Position numbers and translations under genes: made by a program. 64,000 bases of DNA. Origin: Cryomorphaceae bacterium 1068. GTDB taxonomy: Bacteria > Bacteroidota > Bacteroidia > Flavobacteriales_D > Cryomorphaceae. The notes beneath the pieces were generated by a model. It ran no database searches and was not told the origin of the DNA. It saw only the letters and a list, made by a program, of their open reading frames with translations. The DNA is taken from positions 124,001 to 188,000 of the forward strand of contig JAPVXR010000001.1 in the NCBI GenBank assembly GCA_027214385.1, given 5' to 3'. How positions within the stretch are numbered: position 1 is the stretch's first letter; each line of letters starts with the position of its first letter. This document shows, one piece after another, positions 56,655-64,000 of the stretch.

Positions 56655-57125
56655 ATGAGAAGAAAGACAGCAAAGAAACGCATCACTCTCCCCGACCCGA
56701 AGTTTAACGAGGTGTTGGTGACCAAGTTCGTGAACAACATGATGTACGCGGGCAAGAAGAATACTGCTTACTCAATCTTTTACGACGCGATTGCCATCGT
56801 TGATGAGAAAAGTGGGGAAGAACAAGGTTTGGACGTATGGAAGAAAGCTCTTACAAACGTTACTCCTGCCGTTGAAGTGAAAAGCCGCCGTGTAGGTGGA
56901 GCTACTTTTCAGATTCCACAGCCTATTCGCGATAGCCGTAAACTTTCAATGGCTATGAAATGGTTGATCAGCTATTCTCGAAAGAGAAATGAAAAGACCA
57001 TGAGCGAGAGAATGGCTTATGAAATTATCGCTGCTGCTAAAGAAGAAGGAGCAGCTTACAAGAAAAAAGAAGATACCCACAGAATGGCAGAGGCAAACCG
57101 TGCTTTCTCTCATTTTAGGTTCTAG
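56655..57125 (+). CDS. rpsG: Ribosomal protein S7
   Basis: 156 residues. Typical S7: [88 protein letters not shown]. Binds the 3' major domain of 16S rRNA. 31 nt before fusA. Confidence 0.97.
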   Translation: MRRKTAKKRITLPDPKFNEVLVTKFVNNMMYAGKKNTAYSIFYDAIAIVDEKSGEEQGLDVWKKALTNVTPAVEVKSRRVGGATFQIPQPIRDSRKLSMAMKWLISYSRKRNEKTMSERMAYEIIAAAKEEGAAYKKKEDTHRMAEANRAFSHFRF

Positions 57126-57156
57126 AACATAGTCAAGTTAGATAATACAGCAAATA

Positions 57157-59271
57157 ATGGCTAAAAGAGATTTATCCTACACCAGAAACATCGGAATCGC
57201 TGCCCATATTGACGCGGGTAAGACGACGACGACCGAGCGTATCTTATACTACGGTGGTGTAAGTCACAAGATTGGAGAGGTGCATGATGGTGCCGCTACA
57301 ATGGACTGGATGGAGCAGGAGCAGGAGCGTGGTATCACGATTACTTCTGCGGCTACAACATTGAATTGGAATTACCGTGGAGACAAATACCACGTAAACA
57401 TTATTGACACCCCTGGTCACGTTGACTTTACTGTAGAGGTAAATAGGTCTTTACGTGTTCTTGATGGGTTGGTTTTCTTGTTTAGTGCTGTTGACGGTGT
57501 TGAACCTCAGTCGGAAACGAACTGGCGTTTGGCCAACAACTACAACGTTCCGCGTATAGGATTCGTAAACAAGATGGACCGCCAAGGTGCAGACTTTTTA
57601 AATGTTTGCGCTCAGGTAAAAGAGATGCTGGGTAGCCACGCGTTACCATTGCAAATCAACATCGGAGCTGAAGATGATTTCAAAGGAGTGGTTGACTTGA
57701 TCAATTTCAAAGGAATTGTCTGGAACGAAGATGACATGGGAATGACTTTCAAGGAAGTGGAAATCCCTGCCGAGATTTTGGATGAGGCAACTCAGTTGAG
57801 AGAGGAATTGTTGGAGGCGGTAGCTGAATTCGATGAAACGGAATCTTTGATGGAGAAATTCTTCGAGGATCCTGCTTCTATCACTGAAAGAGAAATCTTG
57901 GATTGTTTGCGTGAAGCGACCATCGCTGGGAAAGTTGTTCCGATGATGTGTGGTTCAGCTTTCAAGAATAAAGGAGTTCAAGCAATGTTGGATATGGTTA
58001 TGGAAATTCTTCCTGCGCCAACTGACATTGAAGGTATAGAAGGTACAAACCCTGATTCAGGTGAGCCTGAACTCAGAAAGCCATCTTATGATGAGCCTTT
58101 TGCAGCATTAGCATTTAAAATTGCTACTGACCCATTCGTAGGTCGTTTGTGCTTTACCAGAGCTTATTCGGGTGTTCTTCCTTCAGGTTCATACGTGTTG
58201 AACACGAGAACAGGTAAGAAAGAGCGTATCTCGAGAATATTCCAAATGCACTCAAACAAGCAGAACCAAATCGATTCTCTTGGAGCAGGAGACATTGGAG
58301 CTTTGGTAGGTTTTAAGGATATTAAAACGGGAGATACACTCTGCAATGAAAAGCATCCGATCGTGTTGGAATCTATGGATTTCCCGGATCCGGTTATTGG
58401 ATTGGCGATCGAGCCTAAGACGCAATCTGACGTTGACAAGTTGGGTGTAGCCCTAGGTAAGCTTACTGAAGAGGATCCAACATTTACAGTGAAGACTGAT
58501 GAGGATTCAGGACAAACAGTCATTAGTGGTATGGGTGAGCTTCACTTGGATATCATCATGGACCGTCTTCGTCGTGAATTTAAGGTAGAAGTGAATCAAG
58601 GTGCACCTCAGGTTTCTTACAAGGAAGCCATAAACGGAACGATTGATCACCGTGAGACTTATAAGAAACAAACAGGTGGTCGCGGAAAATTCGCAGATAT
58701 CGTAGTTACGATTGAGCCTGGTGACAATGAAAATCCTGGATTGATTTTCGTTAATGAAATCAAAGGTGGTAACGTACCAAAAGAATTTATTCCATCTATT
58801 GAGAAAGGTTTTAAAGAAGCAATGGCCAATGGTGTTCTTGCAGGCTTTCCGGTAGATTCATTAAAGGTGACATTGAAGGATGGATCTTTCCACGCAGTGG
58901 ATTCTGACCAACTTTCATTCGAGCTGGCAGCAAAACTGGCATTCCGTACGGCTGTTCCAAAGGCAAAACCAATTCTTCTTGAGCCAATCATGAAGCTAGA
59001 GGTGTTGACTCCTGAAGAAAACATGGGAGACGTTGTAGGTGACTTGAACCGTCGACGAGGAATCATGGAAGGAATGGGAGACAGAGCTGGAGCAAAAGTT
59101 GTAAAAGCAAAAGTTCCACTTTCAGAAATGTTTGGATATGTGACTCAATTGAGAACGATTTCCTCAGGACGTGCTACGTCTACAATGGAATTCTCTCACT
59201 TCGAGGAAGCACCTAAAAACGTAGCTGAAGAAGTAATAGCCAAAGTAAAAGGTAAATCAGTAGAAGCTTAA
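57157..59271 (+). CDS. fusA: Elongation factor G
   Basis: 704 residues. GTPase motifs [17 protein letters not shown] (G1), [11 protein letters not shown] (G2), DTPGHVDFT (G3), NKMDRQGAD (G4) and CGSAFKNKG (G5); domain III-V follow to the normal end. Translocates tRNA-mRNA on the ribosome. Conserved position in the str operon; there is no tuf downstream in this window, as is common in Bacteroidota. Confidence 0.97.
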   Translation: MAKRDLSYTRNIGIAAHIDAGKTTTTERILYYGGVSHKIGEVHDGAATMDWMEQEQERGITITSAATTLNWNYRGDKYHVNIIDTPGHVDFTVEVNRSLRVLDGLVFLFSAVDGVEPQSETNWRLANNYNVPRIGFVNKMDRQGADFLNVCAQVKEMLGSHALPLQINIGAEDDFKGVVDLINFKGIVWNEDDMGMTFKEVEIPAEILDEATQLREELLEAVAEFDETESLMEKFFEDPASITEREILDCLREATIAGKVVPMMCGSAFKNKGVQAMLDMVMEILPAPTDIEGIEGTNPDSGEPELRKPSYDEPFAALAFKIATDPFVGRLCFTRAYSGVLPSGSYVLNTRTGKKERISRIFQMHSNKQNQIDSLGAGDIGALVGFKDIKTGDTLCNEKHPIVLESMDFPDPVIGLAIEPKTQSDVDKLGVALGKLTEEDPTFTVKTDEDSGQTVISGMGELHLDIIMDRLRREFKVEVNQGAPQVSYKEAINGTIDHRETYKKQTGGRGKFADIVVTIEPGDNENPGLIFVNEIKGGNVPKEFIPSIEKGFKEAMANGVLAGFPVDSLKVTLKDGSFHAVDSDQLSFELAAKLAFRTAVPKAKPILLEPIMKLEVLTPEENMGDVVGDLNRRRGIMEGMGDRAGAKVVKAKVPLSEMFGYVTQLRTISSGRATSTMEFSHFEEAPKNVAEEVIAKVKGKSVEA

Positions 59272-59293
59272 TTATACAGTAGCATTCATAACG

Positions 59294-59599
59294 ATGAGTC
59301 AAAAAATCCGCATTAAGCTAAAGTCGTACGATCACAATTTGGTCGACAAATCGGCAGAGAAAATCGTGAAGACCGTAAAGTCAACAGGTGCCGTAATTAG
59401 TGGGCCAATTCCACTACCTACACACAAGCGCATCTACACAGTTTTGCGTTCACCTCACGTAAATAAAAAATCTAGAGAGCAATTTGAACTCTGCTCCTAC
59501 AAGCGACTGTTAGACATCTACAGTTCTTCTTCGAAGACTGTCGATGCGTTGATGCGCTTGGAATTACCCAGTGGGGTTGAAGTAGAGATTAAAGTCTAA
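59294..59599 (+). CDS. rpsJ: Ribosomal protein S10
   Basis: 101 residues. Signature: [68 protein letters not shown]. Also the NusE partner of NusB in antitermination. Marks the start of the S10 part of the fused operon, 22 nt after fusA. Confidence 0.97.
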   Translation: MSQKIRIKLKSYDHNLVDKSAEKIVKTVKSTGAVISGPIPLPTHKRIYTVLRSPHVNKKSREQFELCSYKRLLDIYSSSSKTVDALMRLELPSGVEVEIKV

Positions 59600-59615
59600 T
59601 AATTACAATAAGAAG

Positions 59616-60239
59616 ATGCCTGGTTTAATTGGTAAAAAAGTAGGAATGACCAGTACGTTCGTAGGTGAAGACGGTAGAAACGTCGCATGTACGATCATAC
59701 AAGCTGGTCCTTGCGTTGTAACGCAAGTGAAGACCGAAGAGAACGATGGTTACAAAGCCATTCAGTTAGGATTCGGCGAACGGAAGGAGAAAAATACTCC
59801 CGCTCCACTCAAAGGGCATTTCAAAAAAGCCAAGACTTCTCCAAAGAAGAGATTGGCTGAGTTTGCTCACTTCGCAGGCGAGTATAAGCTCGGTGATGAA
59901 GTGACTGTCGAAATATTCGCTGAAGGTGAGTTTATCGACGTGAGTGGAAAATCTAAAGGAAAAGGTTTTCAGGGTGTGGTAAAACGTCACAACTTCCGTG
60001 GAGTTGGAGATGCAACACACGGCCAGCACAACAGATTGCGTGCTCCAGGTTCTATTGGAGCTGCTTCTGATCCCGCGAGAGTATTCAAGGGAATGAAAAT
60101 GGCTGGTCAAATGGGTGATGCAAAAGTTACTTTGGAGAATATCCAAGTGCTTAAGATTATGCCCGAAGAATCCTTGCTAATTGTGAAAGGTTCCGTACCC
60201 GGAGCAAAAGGTTCATTTCTAATCTTGGAGAAAAACTAA
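59616..60239 (+). CDS. rplC: Ribosomal protein L3
   Basis: 207 residues. [13 protein letters not shown] at the N terminus, [20 protein letters not shown] and [38 protein letters not shown] are L3 motifs; the central loop reaches the peptidyl-transferase centre. Its TAA shares one base with the rplD ATG (TAATG), so the two are coupled. Confidence 0.96.
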   Translation: MPGLIGKKVGMTSTFVGEDGRNVACTIIQAGPCVVTQVKTEENDGYKAIQLGFGERKEKNTPAPLKGHFKKAKTSPKKRLAEFAHFAGEYKLGDEVTVEIFAEGEFIDVSGKSKGKGFQGVVKRHNFRGVGDATHGQHNRLRAPGSIGAASDPARVFKGMKMAGQMGDAKVTLENIQVLKIMPEESLLIVKGSVPGAKGSFLILEKN

Positions 60240-60874
60240 TGGAACTTTCAGTCTACAATATCGAAGGAAAGGAGACCAAAAAGGTTAAATTGGACGATTC
60301 CGTATTCGGAATTGAACCGAACGATCACGCCATTTATATGGATGTGAAACAGTTTGGAGCCAACAACCGACAAGGTACTCATAAAGCGAAAGAGCGCGCT
60401 GACGTAAAAGGAAGCGGACGCAAGATCAAAAAGCAAAAAGGAACAGGTACTGCCCGTGCGGGTGATATAAAGAACCCTTTGTTTAGAGGTGGAGGTCGTG
60501 TTTTTGGTCCCAGACCAAAAGACTACAGCTTCAAGTTGAACAAGAAATTGAAGCAACTTGCACGAAAGTCAGCATTGAGCTACAGAGCAAAAGAGAACCA
60601 GATAACCATCATTGAAGATGTTAAAATGGATGCTCCGAAGACCAGCGCATACTTGGCAATGATGACCGCTTTGAAATTGGCAGATCAAAAACCCCTTTTG
60701 ATTACCAATGGTACAGATAAAACACTATCTTTGTCGTCCCGTAACGTTCAGAAGCATAAAGTTGTGAGTGTCAACGAGTTAAGTACTTATGACATTATGA
60801 ACTGCAACCGACTGGTAATTGCTGAAAGCGCTATCGAAGTGATAGAGAACACATTAAAAAGAACTGCTAAGTGA
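60239..60874 (+). CDS. rplD: Ribosomal protein L4
   Basis: 211 residues. HKAKERADVKGSGRKIKKQKG, TARAGDIKNPLFRGGGRVFGP, YSFKLNKKLKQLARKSALS are the conserved L4 extended loop and core. L4 also represses S10 operons in gammaproteobacteria; that regulation is not demonstrated in Bacteroidota. Ends in TGATG overlap with rplW. Confidence 0.96.
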   Translation: MELSVYNIEGKETKKVKLDDSVFGIEPNDHAIYMDVKQFGANNRQGTHKAKERADVKGSGRKIKKQKGTGTARAGDIKNPLFRGGGRVFGPRPKDYSFKLNKKLKQLARKSALSYRAKENQITIIEDVKMDAPKTSAYLAMMTALKLADQKPLLITNGTDKTLSLSSRNVQKHKVVSVNELSTYDIMNCNRLVIAESAIEVIENTLKRTAK

Positions 60875-61167
60875 TGAGTCGTATTGTTTTAAAGCCAATT
60901 GTCACAGAAAAGATGACTGCGATTTCAGAGAAACTGAATCGCTACGGATTTTACGTGAGCAAAGAGGCGAATAAGATCGAGATCAAAGAGGCCATCGAAA
61001 AGCTATATGACGTGAACGTTGATAAAGTATGGACGATCCGTTACGCAGGTAAATCGAAGTCTCGCTACACGAAGACGGGAATGGTGACCGGAAAGAGCGC
61101 TGCTTATAAAAAAGCGGTTGTTACGGTTGCTGAAGGAGAAACCATCGACATATACAGCAATATTTAA
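60874..61167 (+). CDS. rplW: Ribosomal protein L23
   Basis: 97 residues from ATG 60874, which overlaps the rplD TGA by one base; the GTG at 60871 is an alternative. VLKPIVTEKM, LNRYGFYVSKEANKIEIKEAIE, YDVNVDKVWTIRYAGKSK. Sits at the exit tunnel and docks trigger factor and SRP. Confidence 0.95.
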   Translation: MSRIVLKPIVTEKMTAISEKLNRYGFYVSKEANKIEIKEAIEKLYDVNVDKVWTIRYAGKSKSRYTKTGMVTGKSAAYKKAVVTVAEGETIDIYSNI

Positions 61168-61178
61168 AAGACTGAGAG

Positions 61179-62003
<825 letters not shown>

Positions 62004-62010
62004 TTGAGAT

Positions 62011-62289
62011 ATGAGTAGATCACTCAAAAAACCGCCTTTCGTACACTACAAATTATTGAGCCGCGTGGAAGCTGCCCAGTCTAGTGGAAAGAAATCAGTA
62101 ATCAAGACTTGGTCAAGAGCCAGTACGATTACTCCGGAGTTTGTAGGTATGACTATAGCAGTGCACAACGGAAACAAGTTTATTCCTGTGTATGTAACGG
62201 AGAACATGGTAGGACACAAGTTTGGTGAATTTGCCCCGACACGTACTTACCGTGGTCATGCTGGAAATCGAAAAGACAAGAAGCGGTAG
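62011..62289 (+). CDS. rpsS: Ribosomal protein S19
   Basis: 92 residues. [58 protein letters not shown] and TYRGHAG are standard S19 motifs. Binds the 16S 3' domain head. Confidence 0.97.
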   Translation: MSRSLKKPPFVHYKLLSRVEAAQSSGKKSVIKTWSRASTITPEFVGMTIAVHNGNKFIPVYVTENMVGHKFGEFAPTRTYRGHAGNRKDKKR

Positions 62290-62312
62290 AACCGACTTAA
62301 ACTGAATTAGTA

Positions 62313-62708
62313 ATGGGATCAAGAAAACATATCGCAGCTGAGAAAAGGAAAGAGGAAAGAAAGACTTTGGCCATCGCCAAGTTGAACAATGTTCCGACTT
62401 CTCCACGAAAAATGCGAAAGGTAGCAGACGTAATCCGAGGTGAAAACGTATTGCAAGCATTGAACATGTTGAAGTTCATGCCCCAAGATGCAGCTCGACG
62501 TTTAGAGAAACTGGTTCTTTCAGCCATAGCGAACTGGCAGGCAAAGAATGAAGATAAAAGTACTGACGAAGAAAACTTGATTATCAAAGAGATTTCAGTT
62601 GACAGTGGTCGGATGCTAAAAAGGTTGAGACCTGCTCCGCAGGGAAGGGCTCACCGAATAAGAAAAAGATCAAATCACGTAACCATCATTTTAGATAGCG
62701 CGAAATAA
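62313..62708 (+). CDS. rplV: Ribosomal protein L22
   Basis: 131 residues. A Bacteroidota-type basic N-terminal extension ([17 protein letters not shown]) precedes the core: [56 protein letters not shown]-like ending with the tunnel hairpin. 1 nt before rpsC. Confidence 0.95.
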   Translation: MGSRKHIAAEKRKEERKTLAIAKLNNVPTSPRKMRKVADVIRGENVLQALNMLKFMPQDAARRLEKLVLSAIANWQAKNEDKSTDEENLIIKEISVDSGRMLKRLRPAPQGRAHRIRKRSNHVTIILDSAK

Positions 62709-62709
62709 T

Positions 62710-63435
62710 ATGGGACAGAAAACCAACCCAATAGGAAACAGACTGGGATTCATCCGCGGATGGGATTCAAACTGGTATGGAGGTCGTGATTACAGCGATA
62801 AGATTGTCGAAGATGACAAGATTCGTAAGTACTTAGATGTCCGTTTAGCGAAGGCTAGCGTCGCCGCAGTGATTATCGAACGTACGCTGAAATTGGTTAC
62901 AATTACAATTAAGACAGCACGTCCCGGAGTAATTATCGGAAGAGGTGGGTCTGAAGTAGATAAGCTAAAGGAAGAGTTAAAGAAACTGACTAACAAGGAG
63001 GTTCAAATCAACATCTTCGAAGTAAAGAGACCTGAACTTGACGCGAGATTAGTTGCGGAGAGTATTGCACGACAAATCGAAGGAAGAATTTCTTTCAGAC
63101 GCGCAGTTAAGATGTCCATTGCAGCTACTATGAGAATGGGTGCTGAAGGAATAAAAGTTACTGTTTCAGGTCGACTGAACGGTGCTGAAATGGCAAGAAC
63201 TGAATCTTACAAGGAAGGTAGAACGCCGTTGCATACTTTCCGTGCAGATATAGACTATTATCAAGCGGAGGCCCACACAAAAATGGGACGCTTAGGGGTG
63301 AAAGTTTGGATTTGCAAAGGTGAAGTATATGGCAAGAGAGATCTTTCGCCTTCTTTTGAGAAGAGTAATTCTCCGGGAGGACCTCGCCCAGGCGGAGGCG
63401 GTGGAAACCGCAAGCCGAGAGCAAGACGTAAGTAA
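62710..63435 (+). CDS. rpsC: Ribosomal protein S3
   Basis: 241 residues. KH-domain [62 protein letters not shown] and a Gly/Pro-rich C-terminal tail ([20 protein letters not shown]) that is lineage-variable. Part of mRNA entry tunnel. Confidence 0.97.
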   Translation: MGQKTNPIGNRLGFIRGWDSNWYGGRDYSDKIVEDDKIRKYLDVRLAKASVAAVIIERTLKLVTITIKTARPGVIIGRGGSEVDKLKEELKKLTNKEVQINIFEVKRPELDARLVAESIARQIEGRISFRRAVKMSIAATMRMGAEGIKVTVSGRLNGAEMARTESYKEGRTPLHTFRADIDYYQAEAHTKMGRLGVKVWICKGEVYGKRDLSPSFEKSNSPGGPRPGGGGGNRKPRARRK

Positions 63436-63463
63436 GAATTAATAAGGATTAAGACGAACAGCA

Positions 63464-63889
63464 ATGTTACAACCGAAGAGAACGAAGTTTAGAAAAATGC
63501 AGAAAGGTCGCATCAAGGGAATTGCTTCCCGTGGTACTACCATTGCATTCGGATCCTTCGCAATCAAAACGATGGATGAGGGTTTTATTACCTCTCGTCA
63601 AATCGAAGCCGCTCGTATCGCACTAAACAGATACATGAAGCGTGAAGGTAAAGTTTGGATTAGAATTTTTCCAGACAAGCCGATCACTTCTAAGCCTGCA
63701 GAGGTACGAATGGGTAAGGGTAAAGGAGCCCCTAGTCACTGGGTAGCGGTAGTGCGACCAGGTCGAATTCTTTTTGAAGTGGACTCTGTTCCTTTGGAGG
63801 TAGCTCAAGAAGCTTTGCGACTTGCATCACAAAAGCTGCCGGTAAAAACAAAATTTGTGGTTCGACGCGACTACAGTGTTCAAGCATAA
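63464..63889 (+). CDS. rplP: Ribosomal protein L16
   Basis: 141 residues. [75 protein letters not shown]. Binds near the A-site tRNA and helix 89. Next gene starts 7 nt later. Confidence 0.97.
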   Translation: MLQPKRTKFRKMQKGRIKGIASRGTTIAFGSFAIKTMDEGFITSRQIEAARIALNRYMKREGKVWIRIFPDKPITSKPAEVRMGKGKGAPSHWVAVVRPGRILFEVDSVPLEVAQEALRLASQKLPVKTKFVVRRDYSVQA

Positions 63890-63895
63890 GGGATT

Positions 63896-64000
63896 ATGAA
63901 AGCAAAAGACATTAGGGATCTTACGACCGATGAACTCATCGAAAAATTAGAGATCGAAGAAGAAAATTTTGGGAAATTAAGGCTGAACCACGCTGTTGCT
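63896..64000 (+). CDS. rpmC: Ribosomal protein L29 (truncated by window end)
   Basis: 35 codons visible: MKAKDIRDLTTDELIEKLEI, then EEENFGKLRLNHAVA. The L29 helix-loop start is clear. The gene continues past position 64000. Confidence 0.9.
   Translation, partial: MKAKDIRDLTTDELIEKLEIEEENFGKLRLNHAVA

Overview
The window comes from a Bacteroidota chromosome, most likely a marine or freshwater member of the class Flavobacteriia (Cryomorphaceae/Schleiferiaceae-like; the family is a guess). Reasons: type IX secretion (T9SS) C-terminal sorting domains, PKD/FISUMP/HYR-type secreted proteins, lipoproteins with an acidic stretch directly after the lipobox cysteine, DUF4290, a MurA with PGGDKIG at the fosfomycin-cysteine position, str and S10 ribosomal operons fused without tuf, few Shine-Dalgarno sequences, and a TTG-N19-TAnnTTTG promoter before rpsL. 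No rRNA or tRNA gene and no CRISPR array was seen.

Layout. (1) 1-7018: surface polysaccharide genes: glycosyltransferase, AsnB-type amidotransferase, a second glycosyltransferase, then on the minus strand a third glycosyltransferase and a polymerase/ligase-like membrane protein. (2) 7.0-20.3 kb: accessory region. A compact phage-like module (two minus-strand genes, one a small HTH protein; a plus-strand trio of a conserved Bacteroidota protein, a DUF5675 protein and a holin-sized membrane protein, closed by a terminator) lies among blocks of degenerate 7-bp repeats containing five copies of a conserved core palindrome. Two large secreted proteins and two tandem PAS-LuxR-type regulators follow. 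(3) 20.3-38.8 kb: ordinary core and envelope genes: beta-barrel protein, HtrA-like protease, DUF985 cupin, GAF protein, an HD-DUF5706 (Pycsar-effector-like) fusion, a very large phosphoesterase/kinase-like/barrel fusion, PAP2 phosphatase and secreted proteins. (4) 37.9-46.8 kb, minus strand: an export operon for a nonulosonic (sialic-acid-like) acid polysaccharide: ABC permease, ABC ATPase, NeuB, methyltransferase, HAD phosphatase, NeuB-cytidylyltransferase fusion, glycosyltransferase-like protein and SGNH-like protein, several joined by ATGA stop/start overlaps. A 586-bp element bounded by a perfect 17-bp inverted repeat and carrying a four-helix-bundle (S23/IVP-like) gene interrupts it. (5) 46.9-51.0 kb: two tandem paralogous lipoproteins. 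(6) 51-56 kb, minus strand: TlpA-like thioredoxin, murA, DUF4290, uvrD. (7) 56.2-64.0 kb: str/S10 operon from rpsL into a truncated rpmC.

The most unusual material is the heptanucleotide repeat system. It occurs as intergenic blocks, as the ends of the four-helix-bundle element, and as an in-frame insertion inside a glycosyltransferase gene. Other notable points are the phage-like module, an octamer repeat forming a chain of ATGA stop/start codons between the two regulator genes, and the multidomain fusions.
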